Below are positions 24,250 to 36,159 of a stretch of DNA of 64,000 nucleotides, piece by piece. Position 1 is the stretch's first letter; each line of letters starts with the position of its first letter. Below the pieces are notes generated by a model. The model was not told the origin of the DNA. It saw only the letters and a list, made by a program, of their open reading frames with translations, and did no database searches. A program made the position numbers and the translations under genes. Source of the DNA: Ypsolopha sequella (lineage: Eukaryota > Arthropoda > Insecta > Lepidoptera > Ypsolophidae); assembly GCA_934047225.1 (NCBI GenBank), contig OW203992.1, positions 6,437,501 to 6,501,500 of the forward strand, in the 5' to 3' direction.

Positions 24250-24890
24250 ATGTGGTGTTTTAATATTTTTGGCCCCTTCTTTTTCTTCTTCTTGGAGTGC
24301 CATATCCTAGCGGATGTCGGTGACCACCACAAGAAATTTTTCTCTATTCTGTGCCAGTCTGCAGAGACTGGCAGCGTCTTTTATCTTAGTCCAAGTTTTT
24401 ACGTTATCACTCCATGTCATCCGCCTTCTCCCTCTTCCCCGTTTTCCGTCTATTTTCCCTTCTATAATGTTCTTCAACATGCTATACTTTTCATGTCGAT
24501 AAATGAGACCAAAATATGCTGTATTTCGTTTATTAAATTAATACCACAGGAAACTCTTCTCTATTCTGTACCAGTCTGCAGAGACTGGCAGCGTCTTTTA
24601 TCTTAGTCCAAGTTTTTACGTTATCACTCCATGTCATCCGCCTTCTCCCTCTTCCCCGTTTTCCGTCTATTTTCCCTTCTATAATGTTCTTCAACATGCT
24701 ATACTTTTCATGTCGATAAATGAGACCAAAATATGCTGTATTTCGTTTATTAAATTAATACCACAGGAAACTCTTCTCTATTCTGTACCAGTCTGCAGAG
24801 ACTGGCAGCGTCTTTTATGAAAGTCCAAGTTTTTACGTTATCACTCCATGTCATCCGCCTTCTCCCTCTTCCCCGTTTCTGGTCAATTCT
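24250..24890 (-). pseudogene. LINE ORF2 C-terminus, tandemly triplicated
   Basis: On the minus strand the sequence reads KRGRGRRRMTWSDNVKTW and IKDAASLCRLVQNREEF, resembling the C-terminal end of RTE/R1-type ORF2. A 217-bp unit repeats: 'ctctattctgt' starts at 24342, 24559 and 24776. Because 217 is not a multiple of 3, each unit is out of frame with the next, so this cannot be an intact protein. Confidence 0.75.
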
Positions 24891-26146
24891 GGTCAAACCA
24901 CGATGAGATTGGTGCATTTCATTCATTCATTGATTCATGAAATATGATGCAAATGGAAAAGCCTTTATGGATACAGAATATAGAGACGGCCATCAGTAGC
25001 GTCTTTCTTGTAAAAAAGTTTGGCACTGCAATTTACCAGTCGTGGTGATAGAGCAGTCTCTTGTACCTCTACCAGTGGGCAGCTTTATGCCTTACCGCAC
25101 GTTACATCAAGACACTTGGCGAATGAGAGCTTAAGGCTGCGCCGAGCGTAGAACGATTAGACACCTCGCTTGTTCTCTCGTGGTAATTTTTATCGTGGTC
25201 GTATTTATTAAATTTAGCAGAAAAAATCATATTTAATTTACCAGACAAAATTTTAAAAATGTGAAGCGGCCCAATTGTATTTTATAACGTTTGTGATTGA
25301 CTTGAATTGTGGTTGAGACAAAATTCGACATTTAAGTTATTGAAATGACTGAAACCCCAATATATTTTTTTGATTTTGGGCCTACTTTAGATAGATTTGT
25401 TTCTCACACCATAAGTTATTTTTAATATTCGCTGCGGCGGAAGTGTAGATACATTCTCTGTGATAATAAATATATATTTTATTTATTTATCATTGAAATA
25501 TTATTCAATAAATCAATTTAACAGTGACTGTCGTTTTAGATTATTTTGCTCGGCGCCCTCTTAACCCAGGGTAGGTCGAAAAAAGTGTAAGACTTCGATC
25601 GTCACTACAATTTTGTTATAGTTATATGTGTGCTTAAAAGCGTATAACTGTTACTGCAGTATAGGCATGCGGCGTGCGCGTCAATTGCTAAAGGAACTTC
25701 ATTCCAACCAGGTGTCCGGGTTTCGAACGACACCCCTTGTTCTTTTTTAAAATCTAAATTGTACATTGCGCCAACCCTAAATGCGAACCAAAACAAAATC
25801 ATTAATTAGTTCACGAAGTTACCCCAAACGAAAGAAAAAGTAGAAATAATTTTCAAGTTAATTGGGTATTATAATAACAAAAAATATCGCATTAATAAAA
25901 CAAGAGTGGAGCATTTAATTTTCGTCGGGCTCATTTGTTATTGTTTGTCTATGGTCAGGTTTTGTTTAGGGATCCTTTTTTGTAAGGATTATCTTAGAAT
26001 GGCTACGAAATATTCATAAATTTAATTGGTCACGGTCTCCAATCTACTTTCTAGGTTAAATGTCTATTTTATTATTAGAAGCAAGAATTTTCCGTTAAAT
26101 CTGATAAATCTATCTACACACATTTATATATATATGTGTATATATA
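24891..26146. other. intergenic sequence, nothing recognised
   Basis: AT-rich with a somewhat GC-richer part at 25.02-25.18 kb. No repeat shared with the rest of the window and no gene-like frame. Confidence 0.45.
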
Positions 26147-26408
26147 CAAGGTGACTTTTTGATCATCGTCCAAATTCATACTGGTGGCTTGGTAAGTGAT
26201 CAGTATCATTGATCAATAACAATTTTTGCAAAATTCGTAAAATGAAATTTCGACTTCCCATAGTGATTTACTCGTAACTTGAAGTGAATTTCTATGGGAA
26301 GCCGAAATTTCATTTTACGAATTTCACCAAAATTGTTACTGATGCATGATACTGATCACTTACCAAGCCACCAGTATGAATTTGGACGATGATCAAAAAG
26401 TCACCTTG
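26147..26408. mobile_element. TA fold-back MITE family P2, copy 1 (262 bp)
   Basis: Flanked by TA. 'caaggtgactttttgatcat' at the left is mirrored at the right, and the arms extend through 'ccaaattcatactggtggct' almost to the centre. Copies at 44441-44701 and 56117-56378 are nearly the same length. Confidence 0.9.
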
Positions 26409-26439
26409 TATATATACATATATATAACTGTTCCATGAG

Positions 26440-26470
<31 letters not shown>

Positions 26471-26476
26471 TTGACT

Positions 26477-26511
<35 letters not shown>

Positions 26512-26544
26512 AGACTGACAGACTGACAGACTGACTGACTGATT

Positions 26545-26587
<43 letters not shown>

Positions 26588-26830
26588 TGACTGACTGACT
26601 GACTGACAAATAACGCACACTATATTAGAATAATAATAGTATGATATCTACGACAGCCTAAACCGCAGAAGATAACATATTTGTTCTACAAAGGGTGTAG
26701 GAGCACTGCACTAAGAAAGGAATTTTCTAAATATTCCGCAAAGAGGTGAAACAGGCTGTAAACTTTTTTTATCGAAATTGTATTCCCAACGGTTAAAACG
26801 ACGACGGGCTGTTTGCATCCCGGATACACG
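26409..26830 (+). mobile_element. element with GACT microsatellite, related to 42.68-42.93 kb
   Basis: A (GACT)n/(GACA) tract occupies about 26436-26608. The sequence after it ('gcactgcactaagaaaggaa', 'gaggtgaaacaggctgtaa') matches the segment at 42700-42860 after a short GACT run. The serine- and glutamine-repeat open frames across the microsatellite are artefacts. Confidence 0.55.
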
Positions 26831-26894
26831 CGACGAGGTCACGGGCGTCCTCTAGGTTGTTTATGATATTGTAACCCCTTCCCTTCTTGAATAA

Positions 26895-27260
26895 AAAAAA
26901 AAAAAACAAAAATACAAAAATGTTTATTGTGATAACCAAATATTTACATAATACAATTACAGCTGGAGCCTTCTTTTAAGTAAAAATACATGTAACAGAA
27001 GACTCCGCTCCTTCAGTCCGCAGCTTTGGTTTTAAAAAACAGTTTCAAAAATTTGCTTAAAATTTAAAATTTACAAAAATTGATTAAAGTAATAATATGT
27101 ACACAAAAGAAATATATATATAATAAAAGAAAAATAACATAATAAAACAAACACAATACTTTCTTTTTAATGTCAATCTTTTTCTATGGGTAATACTACT
27201 GGTATGGTAATATGGTAGTTCTACTCCACCCCTCCATCAATAATCATATCTCTATATAAA
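26895..27260 (-). repeat. A-rich retroposon-like tail and flank
   Basis: A poly(A)-like run at 26893 is followed by 'tgtttattgtgataacc' and the 'tccgctccttcagtccgcag' block, resembling a LINE/SINE 3' end. Family not determined. Confidence 0.3.
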
Positions 27261-27264
27261 TGAG

Positions 27265-27370
27265 AGATCCCTCGGGATGCTGAGTCGTGATCCCGTGGCG
27301 CGGCGCGGCGATGCGCCGGCGCAGCGTGGCGATACTGGATGCGCGCACGGCCGCGGGGCAAATAAATCAT
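27265..27370. other. short GC/CpG-rich island
   Basis: About 100 bp of 'ggcgcggcgcggcgatgcgc' type sequence in AT-rich surroundings. It is not a tandem repeat and not obviously coding. Confidence 0.6.
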
Positions 27371-27577
27371 ACTGGCGCTTCCTGACGCTCATTGGCTTTG
27401 ACCCTGATTGATGGACTCACGAACAACTGATATATTCGTGAACTTTGTTTTTTTTTTAAAGATTTATTTCCAGAATGCGTAATTCGGTGATTGTGGTTGT
27501 AGGTTGAGTTTGTATTGTTTCCCTCTTTGCAGAGTGATTTAAATTTTGACAGAGCATCACATTCATCACATCATATA

Positions 27578-28078
27578 CAGTGTGTCCCTCGTACAAGTGC
27601 ACATCCGAAAGTGGGTGAAACTAGATCTAAATATATCGACAAAATCAGAAAGAAATAAAAATTTTTCGTTTTTTTTATCTTGAAAAAATACTCCACCTGG
27701 GTATCTCTTATTCTTATTTATCATTGCCTATTCCATTATCTTTCTAACAATTATTTTGAAAAAATTGACAATTAGTGAAAAAAAAGACAGAAAAATTAAA
27801 GAAATAATCTTTTAGGATATTATTTTTATGGTAATGTTAGTTGATTATGTTTTGTTTTTGATTTGGTATGCAACGTCTATTCTTAAGGATTATAACAGTT
27901 TTATTTCATTGCATTACCTTCGATAGATCAAAAGTTATGACATATTCTATACATAGTCTCCATGGTAGGCAAAAAAAAAATTAAAACGTAAATTTATAAA
28001 ACAAAGATTTTCTAAAAAAAAAAACATTTTTTTGTCGATACCCTTTTTCGGTCGTGCACTTGTACCAGGGACACACTG
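27578..28078. mobile_element. TA MITE, 'cagtgtgtccctcgtacaag' ends (501 bp)
   Basis: Inverted ends CAGTGTGTCCCTCGTACAAG and, from the other strand, CAGTGTGTCCCTGGTACAAG, with TA on both sides. The AT-rich interior has no coding capacity. Probably Tc1/mariner-type. Confidence 0.85.
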
Positions 28079-28158
28079 TATAAAGACATTATCTCGTATT
28101 TGACGGACCATCAAAATGTTAGGTTAGGCGCTTTTAAGCGTCTTTTCATTTCCTTTAA

Positions 28159-28625
28159 GGCCCTTACTATTGCCAAATGGGTACTTTCTAAAGCCTACTC
28201 CTCGTTTATGGCCAAACCAAAAATAATGAAAAAATGTATTATGAATAATCAACTCTTAGACAACATATGCAACAGTTTTCTTTTTCAGACCACCAAAACT
28301 TCTACATGAATTTTTTTTTTTACTGAATGGTGTTTTTTGACCTCAAATTCCCTACTGCTCCTGAGTGGCTTGGCCGATTGAATTCATCTATGCTTTGATA
28401 AATAGATAAATTTTATAGCTATAAACATAACATAAGATTATTCAATCGAGTAATCAAGTCCAAGTGAAAAGTATAATTTTCCCCTATTTCGCTCTATCAA
28501 GGACGCAGCGAGCGTCGTAACAGCCACTATGCATTGCGCGCTGATATGAACGTTATTTCAATGTCGTTTCCGTTGATATTTGTAGTGACAAATATCGAGC
28601 TGCTAATTTGGCGATGGTAATCGCC
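28159..28625 (+). mobile_element. TTAA MITE family C, copy 1 (467 bp)
   Basis: TTAA at 28155-28158 and 28626-28629. Inverted ends GGCCCTTACTATTGCCAAAT and, from the other strand, GGCGATTACCATCGCCAAAT. Same element, inverted, at 61739-62204, and an eroded copy at about 52790-53190. Confidence 0.85.
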
Positions 28626-29156
28626 TTAAAGAGTTAATTTAGCTAGACCTTAAATTATGGCAGGTATAGGTGCAAAATTGGACAGAATGGGTAACAAGAA
28701 AGGAACCATTCATTCTTTAACGAAACCATAATTCGCTTAAATTAAATTATGTTGAGGTGTTTCGAAAACAATTTCGAGATTTTTGTTTAATAAGCTGTAT
28801 TTTACAACTTGTGGTCTGAAAAACCTCGTGATAATGAATATTTTTACGAAAAAGCTGCAATTTCCATTTGCTTTCGTGTGATGTCATTTGAGAGTTGGGT
28901 GTTTAGAAATGTGTCTTTTGCTATCGAGATAAATTTATTATAATTTGCTCCCGACTGGTTTGACAGATGGATGACAGATTAGTAGACTGACAGAGACAGA
29001 CCAATGTTTTTTATCACTCAAAACAATCAGTGTTATGTCTAAAATTCTCAAGTGACGTCATATCCGACAATACCTTAAACAGTCATAAAAAAATAACGGT
29101 TAATTTATATACCAAAATAATGAAAACTATATCCTCAAATGGCGTATATTATATAT

Positions 29157-29416
29157 AAGGTTAAATAATATTAGTTGGCGAATCTCAAAACATAGGTAGT
29201 ACTAGTCTATATGAACAACTGTTTGTATGGAAGCTAAAGAAATTCGCAACTTTTTTCTCTTACTCCCATACAAATTGCCGCGATCAGCTGACAGGTCCAG
29301 TATGGAAAGGTGAAAACAAATTTTAAGAATTTCGCTTAGCTCCCATACAAACAATTGTTCATATAGACTAGTACTACCTGTGTTTAGAGTTTCGCCAACT
29401 AATATTATTTAACCTT
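29157..29416. mobile_element. fold-back MITE (260 bp)
   Basis: 'aaggttaaataatattagtt' is mirrored at the right end ('aactaatattatttaacctt'), and the arms continue through 'tagtactagtctatatgaac'. It abuts the truncated P1 MITE that follows. Confidence 0.8.
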
Positions 29417-29418
29417 AT

Positions 29419-29668
29419 AAGGTATAAACCATATTTGAAGAGCTTATTCAATCAATGGTATAGAACAACTTTTACTATAGAGACAAAACTGTATCTAGAA
29501 AACAAAAATTAACTGTTTCATAGAAAAAAGCAACGCCGCTCGGCCGACATGTATGGAACGGCAGATTTTTTTTTTGAGATTTCAGGGTTGGCTCCATAGT
29601 AAAAGTTGTTCTATACCATTGACTGAATAAGCTCTTCAAATATGGTTACACCTTTCTGTTACACATTG
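29419..29668. mobile_element. TA fold-back MITE family P1, copy 3 (5' truncated)
   Basis: The right terminus is intact ('cctttctgttacacattg' then TA). The left lacks the terminal 'acaacgtgtaacaga' and begins at 'ggtataaaccatatttgaag', where the preceding MITE ends. Confidence 0.75.
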
Positions 29669-30317
29669 TATATGGCTTGATTTCAGCATAATCGCTCAGT
29701 AGTTTGACTTTATACTACGAGTACAGGCAGTTTGATAGACCCGAGGCGACGCGACGACGGTTGCAAGAACGATGTAAGTTTTATCAGGATTTCAGGTTTT
29801 TGCTAAAATCTAGCAATAAACAATAACGTAAAAACTGTGTACTCTCTCACATAAAATTATTTGAATATGGACTTTAATGTATCTACAAAATTACCTATTA
29901 AATTAGAAACACTAGGACTACAATTTACATTCATGTTTTGTTAACAAGTAAAGTTCAATTAATTTGAAACTGGCAATGCAAAAACATGATGTCATAACAA
30001 AGATACGTAACGATGCGTGTCGATAAATGAGAATCACCGGTAATTAACGTCTCTCGGAAAACGGTTAAACACAAAAACGAATCGATATGTTTGTTAGGGT
30101 TGCGAGTTATGACAGCGCCTTGGAATATAGAGTTGCAGGCGAAGCTATAAGCGGAGCGATTTTATTTTTATTTTAAGCTGAATCGTCGACGACACCCTTT
30201 GATATGTAAGTTATATAACGCAGTTATAACATTAGGCACTGTTCGAGTAGCATTACTCTAGCTAGCTACTGGACCTACTGGTTGCTATAGCAGACTTGCT
30301 ATATTAAAAACCGTATA

Positions 30318-30572
30318 CACCGTGTAGCAGAAAAGTGTAGTCATATTTGAAGAGCTAATTCAGTCAGTGGTATAGAACAACTTTTACTATGGAAGCAACA
30401 CGGAAATCTCTAAAAAAGAACTGCCCTTCTATTCATTTCGCCTGAGCGGCAAGGCAATTTTCTATGAAACATTTTTTTCGTTATTTCAGGGTTGGCTCCG
30501 CAGTAAAAGTTGTTCTATACTATTGACTGAATTAGCTCTTCAAATATGACCACACTTTGCTGTTACACGCTG
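30318..30572. mobile_element. TA fold-back MITE family P1, copy 4
   Basis: TA-flanked. 'caccgtgtagcagaaaagtg' and 'cactttgctgttacacgctg' form the ends, with the family interior. 'gaagagctaattcagtcag' is mirrored by 'gactgaattagctcttc'. Confidence 0.85.
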
Positions 30573-30603
30573 TATAATGCTTTATTTGAATATAACAAAA
30601 AAA

Positions 30604-30780
30604 AGAGCTGTGGTAGATCAGCTGCTAGGACGCTTGAGAGCCGGGTTCGAATCTTGCCAGTCGAACATTCACCAATGAGTTTTTCGTAATTTATGAGCGT
30701 AGTATTTATATACTAACCACTTTTTGACGGTGAAAGAAAACACGATGAGGTAAACTTGCATGTCTAAAAGCGTGTATTTT
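30604..30780 (+). repeat. SINE, diverged copy
   Basis: Head 'ctgtggtagatcagctgcta', B-box-like 'gggttcgaatcttg', then 'tcaccaatgagtttttcg' and 'aaaagcgtgtattttcg', as in the SINE at 56701. The tail is cut by the family-A MITE at 30788. Confidence 0.6.
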
Positions 30781-30787
30781 CGCTTAA

Positions 30788-31208
30788 GGCCATACCAAAA
30801 TAAAAATGGAGTTTTTTCGTATCCATTTACTCCACTATCACGTTATCTACGTATTTCATTTTTGGGTAAATGTTTATTGAGTATTTGAAGGTAATATGGA
30901 ATGACTGATAAACACGATTGGATTAAATTTTCTTGATAGAATTTAATTCTGAAAAGACCTCTAAATTGTTTTATTTTTTTCCTGTAATTCTGAAATCCTA
31001 ACTGAAATTCATTGTGAAATTGCATTCAAAATGTGAATATTATGTATTTGTAAAGTCTCCTTGAAAATCATTTTGATAAAATAGCTTAGTACATTTTATA
31101 TTAATAAAAAACCGACTTTTTGCTACTTTTCCACGAATTCGTCCCACTCGCGCTGAGGGTTTTTTCGCATATGGAGTAACAGGGACGCTAAAACTTTAAC
31201 GTCTCGCC
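30788..31208 (-). mobile_element. TTAA MITE family A, copy 3 (421 bp)
   Basis: TTAA at 30784-30787 and 31209-31212. Right end 'acgtctcgcc', signature 'cgtcccactcgcgctgagg' close to it. Orientation is opposite to the copies at 3.3 and 7.2 kb. Close in sequence to the 47.3-kb copy. Confidence 0.8.
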
Positions 31209-31459
31209 TTAAAGTTCGACAGTAATAAGACTCACCCCTATCAAGTTGATACGTAGATCGTCCGAGTGTTGACTGTAGTAGTACGTAGTAATACTTTATA
31301 TTCTCTGGTAGTAGTGATAGTCCGCACTCGAAAACACCTTTGACATCTCCTATGTAGTGGCATATGTTCTATGTGTTATAATAAAGCATAAAAAGATATG
31401 TCGTACAAAAACCCGCCTAAACTGGTTAAATTGCTATTAAATAAAAATCAAATCTTTAA

Positions 31460-31875
31460 GGCGATATGCGAAAAAAATACGGGTGTTTCTTTTCGGTGTA
31501 TTTCATGAAATACACGAAAATTTTTAATAAGTTTCTGGTATATGCATTTTGACTATATAATCTAGGGTTTTGAAATTGGAAAACATGTTTGGATGAATTT
31601 TCCTCGATAGAAATAATTGTTGAAATGAGGTCTTCAAACACACTTTTTCTCCTCGTTTGACGAATAGGAACCATATACAGAACTCAAACATATTTTATTA
31701 GGTGTGTTTCAACAATATCTAGAGATGTAATATTTAAAATTTTGCTAGCTATTTTAGTTTTTTCAATAAAAATATAAAACCAACTTTTTTCCCTTTTGCC
31801 CTGAATCCGCCCCTCTCGCACTGCGCGATTTTTCGCTTGGAGTGACAGTGACAAAAATAAAATTCGCATAGCCTC
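31460..31875 (-). mobile_element. TTAA MITE family A, copy 4 (416 bp)
   Basis: TTAA at 31456-31459 and 31876-31879. Ends GGCGATATGCGAA and, from the other strand, GAGGCTATGCGAA. An inverted, highly similar copy of 7230-7629. Only about 250 bp from family-A copy 3. Confidence 0.88.
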
Positions 31876-32071
31876 TTAACTCGCTTCTCGCTCCGCTACA
31901 CGCACAATAGTCTCCTCGTTAATCGTGCGTATCGATTAATTATAAAAAGGCCGTAAAGTGAACGTGGTACACAGTATGCGGGTTCCGTCTACGACATAAA
32001 TGCTTTAGGTGTTTGTGGCTTTGATCTCAATGAAACTTTGCACACATCTTTAAACATGTTTCCCTTCCCCC

Positions 32072-32142
32072 TATCTCTCATCAAGAGGTGCAACTCATCT
32101 CTCATTAAGAGGTGCAACTCATCTCTCATTAAGAGGTGCAAG
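32072..32142. repeat. 24-bp tandem repeat, 3 units
   Basis: 'catctctcattaagaggtgc' plus 'aact', units at 32072, 32096 and 32120. Confidence 0.9.
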
Positions 32143-32499
32143 ATGGCGAGATAATCAAAAAGCGCCGTATTTGTGAAATGGTTTCAGGTAAAAACCGTTT
32201 TCCATGAAACGGTAACTGTTTATTTATAGAAAAGTATGTAAACTTACCATTCTTTAGATGGACGTCTATATTTCTCTCTTTTTCATTTCCAGTATAGATA
32301 TAATTATACAACTTGCTAAACTTTGCGTAAAAACGAGGCAATATTCACGATATCCTGACAGCTATTATGGTGTTTCATCAGATTTAGCTTTTTTGCTGTA
32401 TAGAGACGTAGTACGATATTGTGTTTCTAGATAATACATTTGAAAAAAATATGAAGAAAATAAGCTGTTGACTTCACAATCAGTTTTTACCTTTTGTAT

Positions 32500-33435
32500 G
32501 AATCATAAGAAAAATCCAGGCGTAAAGGGGCCTCTCACAAATGTGTTACATAGTCGTACATGGAAGGAGCCTCTCCGAGTGGTGTAAACTTGAGATGCAA
32601 CCACTATTACTCCAGAAGTGCGTTCATCAAATAACCCTGGGCTGGGTAGGAACACTGGGGTTGTAAGGCTGAGTTTTTGAACGGGTTTCGTAGTGTAGCG
32701 GCACTCCAAACGTCAGTTGTCATTTTTGCATTATATTTAGTATAATAACGTTGAGAGGACCCCCTCAGTACGAAATTTAACGTAAATATATCAACTATAA
32801 CGTTGAGAAGACCCCCTCGGTAAGAAAATTAACGTCATGTCATTTACGAAAATTAACGTGAATGTCAAGTGACGTTTGGAGCCTATACGAACCTTGCAAA
32901 CCCTACTCAGAGTTCATGTTGAAAAATTCGACACCAGTGTAGCGACACTGTCATTTATGAACGGTCGGTGTTGAGACGCGAGTTCATTTTTGAACGGATT
33001 AGTGTTGCGACCCGGGTAGGAAACCCAACTCGGTGTGAGTTTATGAACGACTATCAGATACGCCCAGCGTACCCTGGATAGTTGAAGACCCACTCCCTTC
33101 ACTTCAACTGGTGGTAAGCTTCAGTCGTGAATTGCAGCTAACCTCACGGTGAAACCATCCCACCAAGCGTCGTGTTCCAGTATGAAGTTCTGAAAAGCTG
33201 TACCTAGAAGAGTGATTGATTACTTTACTTTACTAGGTGATCTCTGGGCGAGTAATACTTAGTGCTATAGACGAATACAGCCTACAGACTCCTCATAACA
33301 GGCGACCGATTTCTATCAACACATCTGACGGGACCAGCAGATACAATTCGCCACTCCAAAATTATATGTTACGGTAGGCCAAACCAAAATGGCTTCTATA
33401 TTCATTAAGTTAGAGTCTTCGTCTTCGGTAAGATA
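32500..33435. other. unidentified sequence with a short direct duplication
   Basis: 'ataacgttgagaggaccccc' at 32743 recurs at about 32796 ('ataacgttgagaagaccccc') with matching flanks. The surrounding kilobase is less AT-rich than average, but has no recognisable gene or element. Confidence 0.4.
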
Positions 33436-33689
33436 AGTTTGTGGCGCTATACGATACGTAAGATAAGAGAGAAGAGCCAATATAATTGCAGTATCCCGTT
33501 TCGATTGTTGACAGAATTATTTGTACGCAAGATGTTGAACAATAGACGTCTTTCTGGGCTGTATTGTCTATGCTTAGTGCCCTTCATTTTCATCAGGAGT
33601 GGCAAAGAGAAAACTAATTGTGAAAAAAATACAAAATATATCAATTGTTTTTTGTATTTTTACCGGGTCAACTTAATCGTCCTAGTAGT

Positions 33690-33777
33690 TCTAAAGTTAT
33701 GCGGAGAGGCAGAGAGACGGACATACAGACACCGAAGCTTCACTAAAGAGTTATCGCTTTTGGCGGAACCCTAAAAC
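33690..33777 (+). repeat. 3' fragment of the 'ggttccgtac' element
   Basis: 'gacggacatacagacaccga' followed by 'ggcggaaccctaaaa' matches the 3' end of the elements at 10735 and 42931. Confidence 0.5.
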
Positions 33778-34308
33778 CGTAGTATAACCCGTGGGCGTGT
33801 TCCACCTAACGAGTCCAGCCGGTCTTGTGTTTGTGTAATTGCTGGCCACCCTCCAAGTTGCTATCACAGTGAACTATGGGATTGCTCCTGGTTTCCTCTG
33901 GACTTTTGAGGTTCCATAAAAAAATGGGAACTCGTCTTTTATTTGCGTTGTTATGTGGTGATTGATGCCGTTTGGATTTTACAAGTTTAATGCAAAACGA
34001 TTTTGAAAATATATTTGATATATACGTTGATGGTAATATGTACTTGATCCATTAATTGAATCTAATCAGAGGATCTAATGAGATAAAAATATCTTACTAG
34101 ATCTAGTTTTTCTAACTGAATAATAATTCAAGGTTTTTCAACAAAAGTATCATGACAAATGTCATAGTGTCTAAATATTTCGGTAGTTCAAACGAAAAAA
34201 TATCGTGTGAAGATCCTCTTATTTCTTATGAATGTCCCTACATAGTTTTGTGGTAGGATAGACCCATATTTGCAAGGTGAACAAATTAGCGTTCAAGAAA
34301 AATTCTGT

Positions 34309-34644
34309 GCAACCTACTTACTGTACAACCTACTTACTGTGCAACCTACTTACTGTACAACCTACTTACTGTGAAACCTACTTACTGTGCAACCTACTTA
34401 CTGTGCTACCTACTTACTGTACAACCTACTTACTGTGCAACCTACTTACTGTACAACCTACTTACTGTGCAACCTACTTACTGTGCTACCTACTTACTGT
34501 ACAACCTACTTACTGTGAAACCTACTTACTGTGCAACCTACTTACTGTGCAACCTACTAACTGTGCAACCTACTTACTGTACAACCTACTTACTGTGAAA
34601 CCTACTTACTGTGCAACCTACTTACTGTGCAACCTACTAACTGT
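34309..34644. repeat. 16-bp minisatellite, 21 units
   Basis: Exact 16-bp periodicity of NNNACCTACTTACTGT. Units differ mainly in the first three bases (gca, aca, gaa, gct). Units 13-16 and 18-21 show the same order of variants 80 bp apart, so there is higher-order structure. The long Tyr/Cys/Leu/Thr frame across it is a by-product. Confidence 0.95.
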
Positions 34645-34748
34645 GCAAATTACTACTTAGAGTGAAAGTATTTTTTATTATTTTGTACTCAATTTCTACC
34701 TACCTCACCAGCATCTATTCCTGCTTGTTTCTTCAATTATTTTACTAA

Positions 34749-34960
34749 GCAGATGGCTCAGTTGGTAGTGCAGTCGACTCTCAATGAGATGGTTTATGTT
34801 TTATTCCGCAGAGACATATGCACTTATGGATTTTGTGAAATTTTCACCATTGGGTAATTTTTGTACATTTACCATTTGAAGGGTGAAAGAAAAGAAACAT
34901 GCTTCGGAAAGAGTGTTTTCATTCCTGAGGTGGTAGCGGCGATGTGGGGAATTTTCGTCG
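34749..34960 (+). repeat. SINE, diverged copy
   Basis: tRNA-like head 'atggctcagttggtagtgca', then 'tttcaccattgggtaattt' and 'gaagggtgaaagaaaag' as in the other SINEs. The B box is degraded. Confidence 0.45.
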
Positions 34961-35741
34961 GTAAAACGTTAATATCTTATACGTTTACTTAAGACTCGTA
35001 GCACCTTTTCCACATCATCGGAGATTTGAAATTGGGCAAGATTAAGCGTAAAAAATTAGGCATTATAGAAATTTTGCCTGTCTTAATTTTTTTCATTTGT
35101 TATTTATCACTCTATCTCTTTAAAACTTCCAAGGGAAAATTAAACATAACAGCACCATCATAATTCCATACAAAAAGAGGCGCGCCGCTTCACACAATCA
35201 ATTCTAGGAGGACTTCATAAAACATACAAAAATGCGGGCCCGGGTTGGCGTTTTTGTATGGAATCATAATTAGATTTGGCGAACTCCCGCCCCGGACTAA
35301 AGGGAGCTGGTGGTACAAATTGTAAGAGAAAAGCGTTTAATTGAAAGTAATATAAATAATAGGTAATTTGATAGTTTTTATTGGTATTAGAATCTAAAAA
35401 TATATTTAAACCTACTAATAGATAACTAAATAAGTACTGGCATTTGTACATGTTTAAACCAACCTTTATATACCTATGTGATAGTGCCCTTAATATTATC
35501 TAAAATTGCTAACTATTATTTGGATTAGGACCAGTAAAACATTGCAAAAAGATAGTAGAGACTATAAAAGAAAAAAGGCTGTCAAGCATCTATCTTCTAT
35601 CCAAATAGCGAAATATCACACTTCCATCACCGAAACTATAGAGTCTAAAAAATTAGTGGTAGTTAGATTCCTTCTGACTAGCAGACACTCGCTAAGAAAG
35701 GATTATAATGATACAGCGTGCTCACACTTGTTACTCCTTCA

Positions 35742-36155
35742 GGTGATATACCGTGCTAGCAAAGGTCCCCGTTACTCCAGGCAGAAAGACCCGCAGTGCG
35801 AAAGGGACGGAATCGGGGAAAATTGACAAAAAGTCGGTTTTAAATCAATGCAAAATTAACTAAAATAGCTACAAAAAAATCCATAACCAGTAATTTAGGT
35901 GTAGTTAAAACCCATCTAAATAAATATTTTTCAAGTCTGTATGCTATCCTAATTTGTCAGAATATCAAAAAAAGTGTAAACTTAGACCTGATTTCAATAA
36001 TTATTTCTATCGATCGAAATTTCTCCTATCGCGTTTCTGATAGACCAAAATCTAGTAAAAGGTCACAAAATTTATACTAATTTATTTTACTTGGAACTTC
36101 ATTAAAAGAGCAGATAAATAACTTCAAAAAGTGTCAATTTTCATGGTATAGCCCC
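35742..36155 (+). mobile_element. TTAA-family MITE A, copy 5 (414 bp), with TTCA flanks
   Basis: Nearly identical to copy 1 (3349-3764) along its length. The ends are GGTGATATACCG and, from the other strand, GGGGCTATACCATG. Both sides carry TTCA (35738-35741 and 36156-36159) instead of TTAA. Confidence 0.85.
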
Positions 36156-36159
36156 TTCA

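Noticed and set aside
26310..26620. Open frames of repeated Ser-Gln-Ser-Val on the minus strand
   Set aside because: Produced by a GACT/GACA microsatellite. No start context or flanking coding sequence.
34309..34644. CRISPR array
   Set aside because: Contiguous 16-bp tandem units without spacers, in eukaryotic DNA.
34277..34660. 127-codon open frame rich in Thr, Tyr, Cys and Leu
   Set aside because: It is the translation of a 16-bp minisatellite; more than one frame stays open for the same reason.
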